From Pyxidicoccus sp. MSG2 (GTDB lineage Bacteria; Myxococcota; Myxococcia; Myxococcales; Myxococcaceae), in assembly GCF_026626705.1 (NCBI RefSeq), contig NZ_JAPNKC010000001.1, positions 1,860,001 through 1,924,000 on the forward strand: a DNA stretch of 64,000 nucleotides, written 5' to 3'. The notes beneath the pieces are model-generated. The model was given only the letters and a program-made list of their open reading frames with translations. It did not search any database and was not told the origin of the DNA. The position numbers were made by a program, and so were the translations under genes. Below, piece after piece: positions 1 through 43,500 of this stretch (its first letter is position 1; each line of letters begins with the position of its first letter).

Positions 1-762
1 GTGCACGGCGGTGGCGGCGGCGTGGCTGCCTACGCCGACCTGGCCCGGTTCCTCCCCGCGGACCGGCCCCTCTACGCCTTCCGCGCGTCCGGACTGGACG
101 GTGGGGCGCTGCCTCCCTCCTCCGTCGAAACCCTGGCCGCGCACTACCTCCCGCAGCTCCGCGCGGTACAGCCTCACGGCCCTTACCTGCTGGGAGGGTG
201 GTCCTTCGGCGGCCTCGTCGCCCACGAAATGGCCCGCCTGCTCCAGGCGAAGGGAGAAGCGGTAGAGCTGCTGGTGATGCTCGACACGCCCGCGCCCGAA
301 GCCCGGCCCGCGCCGGAGCCGGACCTACTGGGTGAGCTCGCCACCTTCGGCCAGCTCCTCAAGCTGCCCTGGCGCGCCCTCACGCTGGACGTGGCGAAGC
401 TCAAGCAGCTCGAGGGCCGGGAGCGCCTGGCCTGGCTGCTGGAGCAGGTCCGGCGACTGCCCACGGGCGCGCCCGACCTGGACCTGGATGAGACGGAGCG
501 CCTCTTCCACGTCTTTCAGCGGCTGTCCGCGGCCATGCGGCACCACCGCCCGGGCCGCTTCACCGGCCCCACCGTGCTCGTCACGGCCACCGAGGGACTC
601 ACCCCCTCGGTCACCTCGGGTTGGACGGCGTGGCTTACCCAGGAGCCCCGGGTGCTGCCGGTGCCGGGCGACCACTTCACGATGCTCCAGTCGCCCCACC
701 TTTCCGCCGTGGCGGAACGGCTCGCGGAGCTGCTGCGGGCCCTGGAACGCGACGCAGCCTGA
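1..762 (+). CDS. NRPS C-terminal thioesterase domain (gene 1, 5'-truncated by the window)
   Basis: This is the last 253 codons of a larger gene that begins upstream. The reading frame is already inside the domain at base 1, so the GTG there is not a start. The product is a type I thioesterase of the alpha/beta-hydrolase fold, which takes the finished peptide from the last carrier domain and releases it by hydrolysis or cyclization. Visible residues are the oxyanion-type HGGGGG at the start, the nucleophile elbow GWSFGG (Ser68, counting from base 1), an acid Asp95 in the strand ending MLD, and the catalytic His225 in PGDHF. It ends with TGA at 760-762. The sequence closely resembles the TE that ends the next gene, so gene 1 is very probably another NRPS of the same array. 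What precedes the TE cannot be seen. Confidence 0.95.
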   Translation: MHGGGGGVAAYADLARFLPADRPLYAFRASGLDGGALPPSSVETLAAHYLPQLRAVQPHGPYLLGGWSFGGLVAHEMARLLQAKGEAVELLVMLDTPAPEARPAPEPDLLGELATFGQLLKLPWRALTLDVAKLKQLEGRERLAWLLEQVRRLPTGAPDLDLDETERLFHVFQRLSAAMRHHRPGRFTGPTVLVTATEGLTPSVTSGWTAWLTQEPRVLPVPGDHFTMLQSPHLSAVAERLAELLRALERDAA

Positions 763-1031
763 TCGCTCACAGGGGCAGTAACAGGACCAACCTGAATTGA
801 CTGAAAGAGGGCGTGAGCGCGACAGCTCCGCCCCTCTGTCTCCGTCAGACGGGATTGGAGAAAGGCTCGCGTCCAGGGCTATTCTCGCAATCGCGTAGTT
901 ATTTCGTTTCACTGTCCCCCTGCTGGAGATTCTCGTGGTTTCGCGTTCAGGCCGGCCTGGCTGGTGTCGCTTGCTGTCGAGCAGACGCCCCGAGGCCGGC
1001 ACGCGCGACTCCCTGGAATACGCATAGCCCT
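763..1031 (+). other. Intergenic leader between gene 1 and gene 2 (copy 1)
   Basis: These 269 bases carry no gene. They are nearly repeated in front of gene 3 at 34232-34501. From about 850 the frame leading into the gene 2 ATG happens to be open in both copies, but substitutions between copies fall on all three codon positions. The stretch also uses codons rare in the genes (tat, tgt, ttt, agt), so it reads as untranslated leader rather than an N-terminal extension. The better-conserved half, about 850-1031, is less GC-rich than the coding DNA. Likely contents are a promoter and 5' untranslated region for gene 2. Confidence 0.7.
855..885 (+). promoter_or_regulatory. Candidate sigma70-like promoter of gene 2
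   Basis: TTGGAG at 855-860 and TATTCT at 880-885 are separated by 19 bases. The same two hexamers at the same spacing are kept in the second leader copy at 34325-34355, although the spacer itself carries substitutions. The spacing is longer than ideal and neither hexamer is a full consensus, so this is only a candidate. Transcription from here would leave a leader of about 140 bases. Confidence 0.25.
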
Positions 1032-34013
<32,982 letters not shown>

Positions 34014-34180
34014 CCGCTCCGGGCAGCGCACGCTGACGCTTGCACGCCGGAAGAAGCCCCCGCCGCGGGAGGGTCGCGCCACAGCGGGCGCGGCCCACCC
34101 ATCAAATCGGGCCCTGGCGAAAATCCAGTGAGCGGCACCAGGCTGTTGCACCACGCCTGCATGCGCGCGTCCCGTCTTGG
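34014..34180 (+). other. Spacer downstream of gene 2 with no recognised gene
   Basis: About 170 bases follow the TGA of gene 2. I see no coding signal and no similarity to the downstream flank of gene 1. Apart from one GC-rich hairpin near its middle, nothing else stands out. Confidence 0.6.
34072..34095 (+). terminator. GC-rich hairpin 58 bases after gene 2
   Basis: GGTCGCGCC pairs with GGCGCGGCC (9 base pairs, one G-U) around a 6-base loop. No T-run follows, so this is not a classic intrinsic terminator. It could mark the transcript end or be incidental in such GC-rich DNA. Confidence 0.3.
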
Positions 34181-34184
34181 CCGG

Positions 34185-34235
34185 GCGGCTCGTGGAGCTT
34201 CCGCGGGGCCCTGGAACGCGACGCAGCCTGATCGC
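34185..34235 (+). pseudogene. Relic of the 3' end of a gene 1-type thioesterase
   Basis: Bases 34206-34235 are identical over 30 positions to 737-766, which encode the last residues of gene 1 (ALERDAA then TGA) plus four bases beyond. Similarity continues upstream to about 34185 with substitutions and a one-base insertion, then fades. It cannot be functional, because gene 2 already ended at 34013. It marks where a copied gene 1/gene 2 junction was joined behind gene 2. Confidence 0.85.
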
Positions 34236-34504
34236 CCGCGGGGGTAACAACAGGAGCAACTTGAATTGCCGGAAAGAGGGAGTGAGCGCGTCAGCTCCGC
34301 CCCTCTGTCTCCACCGGACAGGGATTGGAGAATGGCTCGCCTCCGGGGCTATTCTCGCAACCGCGTAGTTGTTTCGTCTCACTGTCCCCCTGCTGGAGAT
34401 TCCCGTGGTTTCGCGTTCAGGCCGGATTGGCTGGTGTCGCTTGCTGTGGAGCAGACGCCCCGAGGCCGGCACGCACGACTCCCTGGAATACGCATAGCCC
34501 TATG
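34206..34504 (+). repeat. Leader repeat, copy 2 (copy 1 at 737-1034)
   Basis: The segment from the end of the TE relic to the start codon of gene 3 repeats the gene 1-gene 2 intergenic DNA with scattered substitutions and small indels. Similarity carries on through the start codon into C1 of both genes. Confidence 0.9.
34325..34355 (+). promoter_or_regulatory. Candidate sigma70-like promoter of gene 3
   Basis: TTGGAG at 34325-34330 and TATTCT at 34350-34355 are 19 bases apart, the same pair as in front of gene 2. Its retention in both copies is the only support. Confidence 0.25.
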
Positions 34505-37500
34505 TCGCTGACCCCAGATCAGAAGCGCGCGCGGCTCGCGGAGCTGCTGCGCGAGAAGAACCGTCAGTCTCGTCGTGCGCCGGTGTCCTTCGCGCAAGAA
34601 CGGATGTGGTTCCAGGAGCGGCTCAACCCGGGCAGCGCGGCCTTCAACGTCCCCATCGCCGTGCGCCTGTCCGGTGAGCTGAACGTCGACGCCCTCCGTC
34701 GCGCGCTCCAGGAATTGGTGCAGCGTCATGAGGCCCTGCGCACCACCTTCGTGGAGCAGGACGGGCGCGTGTTGCAGCACATCGCCGCCTCCGTCGACGT
34801 CGCGCTGCCCGTGGTGGACGTGACGGACGGAACGGCTTCGGAGCGTGAGGCCGCGGCCTGGAGCCTCCTGCACGCCGACGCACGGAAGCCCTTCGACGTG
34901 GAGAAGGGCCCGCTGCTGCGCACGGTGCTCTACCGCTGGGGGCCGGGCGAGTTCCTGCTGCTGCTCAACGTGCACCACATCGTCTCCGACGGGTGGACGA
35001 TGGGCGTGCTGGTGCGGGAGTTGGGCGCGCTCTATCCCGCGCTCGCCGCGGGACAGGCTGCTCCGCTGCCCGCGCTGCCCATGCAGTACGCGGACTTCGC
35101 CACGTGGCAGCGCGACTGGCTCAAGGGCGAGACGCTGGACACGCAGCTCGGCTACTGGCGCAAGCAGCTGGACGCCGATGCCATGCTGGAGCTGCCCACG
35201 GACAAGCCCCGTCCTTCCGTGGCCAGCACCGACGGTGCCCGCCTCACGGTGATGCTGCCCCCGGCGCTGCTCCAGTCGCTGAAGGCGCTGGCCGGACGCG
35301 AGGGCCGCACCTTCTTCACCCTCCTGCTGTCCGCGTACCAGGTGCTGCTGTCGCGCTACAGCGGCCAGGAGGACGTCGTCGTCGGCACGCCCATCGCCGG
35401 CCGCAACCGCTCCGAGCTGGAGGGCCTCATCGGCCTGTTCGTCAACACGCTCGCCCTGCGTGCGGACCTGTCCGGAGACCCGTCCTTCCTGGCGTTGATG
35501 GCCCGGGTGCATGAGGCGTCGCTCGGCGCCTTCGCGCACCAGGACGTGCCCTTCGAGAAGCTGGTGGAGGCGCTCCAACCCGAGCGCAACCTGAGCACCA
35601 CGCCGCTGTTCCAGGTGATGTTCGCCCTGCAGAACGCGCCCCTGCCGCCACTGCGGGTACCGGGGCTGTTGCTGGAGATGCAGCCGGTGGACAGTGGCAC
35701 CAGTCAGGTCGACCTGACAGTGCTGGCCACCGAGCTGCCCCAGGGCCTGCGCCTCGCCGCGGTGTACCGCACGGACCTCTTCGAGGAGCCAACGGTGCGC
35801 CGGCTGCTGGCGCACTTCCAGACGCTGCTGGAGGGCATCGCCGCGCACCCGGAAGCGCGCCTGTCCGAGCTGCCGCTGATGGACGAAGCCGAGCAGCGAC
35901 AGGTGCTGCGGGAGTGGAACGCCACCGCTTCCGACTACCCGCGCGAGTCCACCCTGCCCGAGGTCTTCTCGCAGGTCGTGGCCCGCCTCCCGGACCACGT
36001 CGCCGTGGATTTCGGCTCCACTCGCCTCACCTACCGGCAGCTCGATGAGCGCTCCAATCAGCTCGCGCACCACCTGCGCCGCCTCGGCGTAGGCGCGGAC
36101 TCCCGCGTCGCGCTCTCTGTCGAGCGCTCGCTGGAGCTCATCGTCTCCCTCGTCGCCATCCTCAAGGCTGGCGGCGCCTACGTGCCGCTGGACCCGTCCT
36201 ATCCGCGCGAGCGCCTGGCTGGCATGGTGGAGGACACCGCTCCCCAGGCCCTCGTCACCACGCGCGCGTTGTTACCGCGTCTGCCCGTGGACGGGCTCTC
36301 CACTGTCGTATTGGACGACGCCGCGCTCGCCTCCGAGCCGACGCATGCGCTGTCCCCGGCGGCCATGCCCGACTCGCTCGCCTACGTGGACTTCACCTCC
36401 GGCTCTACCGGCAGGCCCAAGGGCGTGGGCACCACCCACCGCAACGTCCTGCGCACGCTGCTGGACGTGGACTTCGCCCGCTTCGGCCCCGAAGAGACGC
36501 TGCTGCAACTGGCGCCCATCTCCTTCGACGCCTCCACCCTCGAAGTCTGGGGTGCGCTGCTGCACGGAGCCCGCCTCGTCGTCATGCCTCCCCAGCCGCC
36601 CTCGCTGGAGGAACTGGGCCAGGTGCTCCGCGATTCGAAGGTGACGACGCTCTGGCTGACCGCAGGCCTCTTCACCCAGGTCGTGGAGTCCCACCTCCAG
36701 GCACTCCGCCCAGTGAAGCAGCTCCTCGCGGGCGGCGACGTGGTGCCTCCCGCGCACGCACGCCGCGTGCTCGAAGAACTGGGCATCTCCCTCACCAACG
36801 GCTACGGCCCCACGGAGACCACCGTCTTCGCCGCCTGCTTCCGCATGACGGACGCGGCACAGGTGGGGGCCTCCGTGCCCATCGGCCGGCCCATCGGCAG
36901 CACGCGGCTGTACGTGCTGGACACGCACGGCCAGCCCGTCCCCGTGGGCGCCACCGGCGAGCTGTTCATCGGCGGCGATGGCCTCAGTCGCGGCTACATC
37001 GGCCAGCCCGCGCTCACCGCTGAGCGCTTCGTCCCCGACGCCTTCAGCGGCGTGCCGGGTGCCCGCCTCTATCGCACGGGAGACCGGGCGCGCTGGCGGG
37101 CGGACGGGCTGATGGACTTCCTCGGCCGCGCCGACTCCCAGGTGAAGCTGCGCGGCTTCCGCATCGAGCCGGGTGAAATCGAGTCCGCGCTCTCCGCGTA
37201 CCCCGGCGTGTTGCAGGCCCTGGTGCTCGTGCGCGAGGACTCCCCTGGCGACAAGCGGCTGGTGGCCTACGTGGTGCCCGCCCCGGGTCAGTCGGTGAAC
37301 ACCGAGGCGCTCCGGGACGCCCTCAAGCAGCGACTGCCCGACTACATGGTGCCCTCGGCGTTCGTCTCGCTGGCGGTGCTTCCCCTCACGGCCAACGGCA
37401 AGGTGGACCGCAAGGCCCTGCCCGTTCCCGAGCTGGGCTCTGCCCCTGACCGGTACGTCGCCCCGCGCACTCCCACCGAGGAGAAGCTCGCGGCGCTCTG

Positions 37501-40500
37501 GGTCGAAGTGCTCCGCGTGCCACGCGTGGGCGCCGAGGACAACTTCTTCGAGCTGGGCGGCCACTCCCTTCTTGCCACCCAGGTGGTCTCCCGCATCCGC
37601 GTCAGCCTGGGCCTGGAGCTGCCCCTGCGCGAGCTGTTCCGGCTCCCGGTCCTCTCCGCGTTGGCTCGTCACGTGGACTCGGCGCTCCAGGGCCGGCAGC
37701 ATGCGCGGCCCACCCCCGAAGTCCTCGTCGCGACTCCCGAGGACGCACCGCCCCTGTCCTTCGCACAGCAGCGGCTGTGGTTCATCGACCAGCTCGAGCC
37801 CGGCGGCACCGTCTACAACATGCCCTTCGCGCTGCGGCTGGAGGGCTCGCTGGACGTGGGCGCGCTGGAAGCGTCGCTGACCGAGGTGGTGGCCCGCCAC
37901 GAGTCGCTGCGCACCACCTTCACCACGCGCGAAGGCCGGCCCGTGCAGCACATCCACCCGCCCGCGCCCTTCCGCCTGTCCCTGGTGGACCTGCGGGACG
38001 CGCCCGCCTCCGAGCGTCAGCCCGAGGCCCGCCGCCAGGCTGTCACCGAGGCCGCCCGTCCCTTCGACCTGGGGAAGGGGCCGCTGCTGCGCGCGGTGCT
38101 GCTGCGGCTCGATGACTCCGAGCACATCCTGCTGCTGACCCTGCACCACATCGTCTCCGATGGCTGGTCCATGGGCGTCCTCGTGCGGGAGATGGGAGCC
38201 CTGTACGCGGCGCGCATCTCCGGAGTGCCCGCGGCCCTGCCGCCCCTGCCCATGCAGTACGCCGGCTTCGCGAGCTGGCAGCGCAACTGGCTCCAGGGCG
38301 ACGTGCTCTCGCGGCAGCTCGACTACTGGAAGCAGCAGCTCACCGGGGCGCCCTCCCTGCTGGAGCTGCCCACCGACAGGCCGCGTCCCTCCGTGCCGAC
38401 GTACCGCGGCGCGAAGCAGTCCCTTTTCATCCCAGCGGACCTCACCGGCGCCATCAAGGCGCTGTCGAAGCGCCACGGCGTGACGCCGTTCATGACGCTG
38501 CTGGCGGCCTTCCAGGCGCTGCTTCATCGGTACTCGGGACAGGACGACGTCGTCGTCGGCTCCCCCATCGCTGGCCGCAACCGCGCGGAGACCGAGGGGC
38601 TCATCGGCTTCTTCGTCAACACGCTGGTCCTGCGCGCGCGGGTGACTCCGAGCACCACCTTCGCCCAGTTGCTGGAGCAGGTGAAGGAGACCACCCTGGG
38701 GGCCTATGAGCACCAGGACGTGCCCTTCGAGAAGCTCGTCGAGGAGCTGCGTCCCGCGCGCGATGCGAGCTACTCGCCCCTCTTCCAGGTCATCTTCGCC
38801 TTGCAGAACATGCCCATGGGGGCGCTGGAGTTGCCGCGGCTGCGCCTGGAGCCGCTCGACGCGGGCGAGGCTGGCTCCAAGTTCGACCTGGAGCTCAACT
38901 TCACGGAGACGCCCCAGGGCTATCAGGGCGCGCTCCGGTACAGCACGGACCTGTTCGACGACGCGACGGCGACGCGACTGCTGGCCCACTTCCAGACGCT
39001 GCTGAAGGACATCGCCGCGCACCCGGAGCAGCGCCTGTCCGAGCTGCCGCTGATGGACGACGCCGAGCAGCGACAGGTACTGCGAGAGTGGAGCGCCACC
39101 CCCTCCGACTACCCACGCGAGTCCACCCTGCCCGAGGTCTTCTCGCAGGTCGTGGCCCGCTTCCCGGACCACGTCGCCGTGGAGTTCGGCGATTCACGCC
39201 TCACGTACCGGCAGCTCGATGAGCGCGCCAATCAGCTCGCGCAGCACCTGCGCCGACTCGGCGTGGGGGCCGACTCTCGCGTTGCGCTCGCCGTCGAGCG
39301 CTCGCTGGAGCTGATTGTCTCGTTGGTGGCCATCCTCAAGGCCGGCGGCGCCTACGTCCCCCTGGACCCGTCCTACCCGCGTGAGCGCCTGGCCGGCATG
39401 GTGGAGGACACCGCTCCCCAGGCCCTCGTCACCACGCGCGCGCTGCTGGCGCGTCTGCCCGTGCAGGGGCTCGCAACCGTCGTGCTGGAGGACGCAGCAC
39501 TCGCTTCCGAACCGACGCACGCGCCGGCCCCCGTCTCCCTTCCTGACTCGCTCGCCTACGTGGACTTCACCTCCGGGTCCACCGGACGGCCCAAGGGCGT
39601 CGGCACCACCCACCGCAACGTCCTGCGCACCCTCCTCGGCGCCGACTACGCCCGCTTCGGGCCCGACGAGGTCCTCCTCCAGTTCGCCCCCATCTCCTTC
39701 GACGCCTCCACCTTCGAAATCTGGGCCGCGCTGCTGCACGGCGCTCGCCTCGTCGTCATGCCTCCGCAGGCCGCGTCGCTGGAGGAACTGGGCCACGTCA
39801 TCCAGTCCTCGGGCGTCACCACGGTGTGGGCCACCAGTGGTCTGTTCACCCAACTGGTGGACAACCCGCCTCCGGGGCTGAGCACCGTGAAGCACGTCAT
39901 GACGGGTGGCGACGTGGTGTCGCCCGCCCACGTGCGTCGTGCCGTGGAGGGCCTGCGTGTCCCCGTCACCGCCATGTACGGCCCCACCGAGACGACGGTG
40001 TTCGCCACGTCCTGGCCGGTGACTCGCGCGGAGCAGGTGGGCACCTCCGTCCCCATCGGCCGTCCCATTGGCGGCACGCAACTGTACGTGCTGGACGCGC
40101 ACGGCCAGCCGGTGCCCGTGGGTGTCATCGGAGAGCTGTACATCGGCGGCGACGGCCTCGCGCGCGGCTACCTGGGCCAGCCCTCGCTCACCGCCGAGCG
40201 CTTCGTCCCCGACGCCTTCAGCGACGTTCCCGGAGCCCGCCTCTACCGCACCGGCGACCTGGTCCGCTGGCTCGCGGGAGGCGTGCTCGACTTCGTCGGC
40301 CGCGCGGACACCCAGGTCAAGGTGCGCGGCTTCCGCATCGAGCTGGGCGAAGTGCAGGCCGTCATCTCCACCTTCCCGAGCGTCCGCGAGGCCGTGGTGG
40401 TGAGCCGCGCGGACGTGCACGGCGGCAAGCGCCTCGTCGGCTACCTCGCCGCCCCCGAGTCGCTGGACGTCGCCGCGCTGCGCGCGTTCCTGGTGGAGCG

Positions 40501-43500
40501 ACTGCCCGAGTACATGGTGCCGTCCGTCATGGTGCGGCTGGACGCCCTGCCCCTCACCGCCAACGGCAAGGTGGACCGCAAGGCCCTGCCCGCCCCCGAG
40601 TCGATGGCCGCGCTCGCCTCGGCGGCCTACGTCGCTCCGCGCACTTCCACCGAAGAGCGGCTCGCGGTGCTGTGGGCCGAGGTGCTCGGTCTGCCGCGCG
40701 TGGGCGCCGAGGACAACTTCTTCGAGGTGGGCGGCCACTCCCTGCTGGCCACCCGCGTCGTTTCCCGCATCCGCGCGTCCTTTGGCGTGGAGCTTCCGCT
40801 GCGCGACCTCTTCCGGGTGCCCACCGTCGCCACGCTCGCCGCGCGCATCGATGCGGCCGTGAGCGCCGGTGAAGCCGGAACACTCCCGCCCATCGAGCGC
40901 GTGCAGCGCGCGCAGAAGCTGCCCCTCTCGTACTCGCAGCAGCGAGTGTGGTTCCTGGATCAGCTCGAGCCCGGCAGCGCGGCCTTCAACATGCCGTTCA
41001 CCCTGGAGATGGCCGGCACCCTCGACACCGAGGCAATGCGGCGGGCCCTGGAAGCCCTGGTGCACCGCCACGAGTCCCTGCGCACCACGTTCCACGGCGA
41101 GGCCGAGGGCCCCGTGCAGCGCATCAACGCGCCCGCTCCGCTGGAGATGGCCCTCGTCGACCTGAGTGGCCTGCCTCCGGAGCAGCGCCAGGTGGAGGCG
41201 CGGCGGCGCATCAACGCGGATTCGCTGCGTCCCTTCGACCTCCAGGCCGGCCCGCTGCTGCGCGCCATGCTCCTGAAGCTCGGAGAGCAGTCGCACGTGC
41301 TGCTGCTCAACGTCCACCACATCGCGGCGGACGGCTGGTCCATGAGCGTCCTGGTGCGGGAGCTCGGCGTCGTCTACCCCGCGCTCACCGCGGGTCTGCC
41401 CTTCGTCCTGCCGGCGCTCCCGCTCCAGTACGCGGACTACGCCGCCTGGCAGCGCAAGTGGCTGGAAGGTGCGGAGCTGGAGAAGCAGCTCACGTGGTGG
41501 CGGCGCCAGCTCGACGGAGCGGCGCAGGACTTGGAGCTGCCCACCGACAGGCCGCGCAACCACGACGCCTCGCCTCCGGGGGCCCTGGCGCCCGTACAGC
41601 TCCCGCGCGAGCTGGCGGCGGCGGTGGAGTCCTTCTGCAACCGCGAGGGCCTCACGCCCTTCATGCTCTTCCTGGCGGCCTTCCAGCTCCTGCTGGCGCG
41701 CTACTCCGGCCAGGACGACATCTCCGTCGGCTCGCCCGTGGCCGGCCGCAACCGCGTCGAGCTGGAGGGCCTCGTCGGCTTCTTCCTCAACACCCTGGTG
41801 ATGCGCACCCGCCTGGACGGCGACCCCACCGTGCGCGAGCTGCTGGGCCGCGCGCGTGAGATGGCACTGGGCGCCTACGCCCACCAGCACGTCCCCTTCG
41901 AGCGGCTCCAGCCGATGCGTGATTTGCGCCAGGCGCCGCTGTTCCGGGTGATGTTCATCCTGCAGAACATGCCGACCACGGAGCTGGCACTGCCAGGGCT
42001 CGCGATGCGCAGCGCGCCCCTGGGAGACCACACCGCCAAGTTCGACCTGACGCTGACGCTGACGCGCAGCGAGGAGGGCTTCGATGGTGCGCTGGACTAC
42101 CGCGCCGACCTGTTCGAGGCGTCCACCGTGGAGCGGATGTCACGCCACCTGCGCACGCTCGTGGAGGCCATGGTGGCCGCTCCCGGGAAGCGCCTGTCCG
42201 AGCTGTCGCTGCTCGCCAGCGAGGAGCGGCAGCGGCTGCTGGTGGACTGGAACGCTACCCGGGCGGACTTCCCGGAGGCGTGCGTCCACTCGCTCTTCGA
42301 GGCCCAGGCGCGCCGCGCGCCAGATGCACGGGCGGCCTCTTTCGAGGGACAGCACCTGAGCTATGCGCAGCTCGACGCGAAGGCCAACCAGCTTGCGCAT
42401 GCGCTGCGCCGCCAGGGCGTCGGGCCCGAGGTGCGCGTGGCGCTCAGCGTGGAGCGCTCGCTGGACATCGTCGTGGGCCTGCTCGGCATCCTCAAGGCCG
42501 GCGGCGCCTGGGTGCCCGTGGATCCGCTGCTGCCGCGTGAGCGCCTGGCCTTCATGCTGGAGGACAGCGGCGCGGCGGTGCTGGTGACGCAGTCCGCGCT
42601 GGTGGAGCGCTTCTCCGAGGCGCACCACGCCCGCGCGTTCTGTCTCGACTCCGAGAAGGACGCGCTCGCGCGTGAGAGCACCGAAGCGCCGGTGACGGGC
42701 GTGGCTCCGTACCACCTGGCCTACCTGCTCTACACGTCCGGCAGCACCGGCACGCCCAAGGGCACCGCCGTCGAGCACCGCAGCGTGGCCAACCTCGTCA
42801 CCCACGAGGCGGTGGCGTACGGCATCGGCCCGGGCAGCCGCGTGTTGCAGTTCGCCAGCCTGTCGTTCGACCTGTCGGTGGAGGAGATCTTCACCACGCT
42901 GTGCTCCGGGGCCTCGCTGGTGCTCTCTCCCCTGGAGAAGCTGATGCCGGGCGCGCCGCTGCAGAGGCTGCTGCGTGATGAAGCCCTCACCGTCATCAGC
43001 CTCACGCCCGCGGCGCTGGCCGCCACGTCAGCGGAAGGACTGCCCGCGCTGCGCACCGTCATCTCCGGTGGCGAAGCCCTGCCCGCCGACGTGGTGGCGC
43101 GCTGGGCCCCGGGCCGACGCCTGCTCAACACCTACGGCCCGACCGAGGCCACGGTGATTGCGACGCTCACCGAGTGCGTCGCGGACGGGAGAGTCCCGTC
43201 CATCGGCCGACCCCTGGCCAACGTGCGCGCGTACGTGCTGGACGTGCGCGGAGAGCCGGTGCCCGTGGGCGTGAAGGGCGAGCTGTACGTGGGCGGCGTG
43301 GGCGTGGCGCGAGGCTACGCGGGCCGCCCCGCCCTCACCGCCGAGCGCTTCATGCCGGACCGCTTCTCCGGCGAGGCGGGTGCGCGCCTGTATCGCACGG
43401 GCGACGTGGTGCGCTGGCGCGAGGACGGCACGCTCGACTTCGTCGGCCGCGCGGACGCCCAGGTCAAGGTGCGTGGCTTCCGCATCGAGCTGGGTGAAGT

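Noticed and set aside
1..3. GTG at base 1 as the start of gene 1
   Set aside because: The frame begins inside the conserved strand and HGGGG loop of a thioesterase, so the true start is upstream of the window.
813..1031. N-terminal extension of gene 2 from the GTG at 813
   Set aside because: The frame is open, but a one-base indel puts the equivalent GTG of gene 3 out of frame and gene 3 has an in-frame TGA at 34283. Substitutions between leaders are not biased to third positions and the codons are atypical. The shared ATG at 1032/34502 is the better start, although a TTG at 855/34325 cannot be fully excluded.
34072..34095. Confident intrinsic terminator after gene 2
   Set aside because: The hairpin is sound but lacks the following T-run. 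It is kept only as a low-confidence feature.
34040..34231. Small open frame between genes 2 and 3
   Set aside because: Its last residues match the end of gene 1 only because the DNA is a relic of that gene. The upstream part has no similarity to anything coding and there is no clear ribosome binding site.
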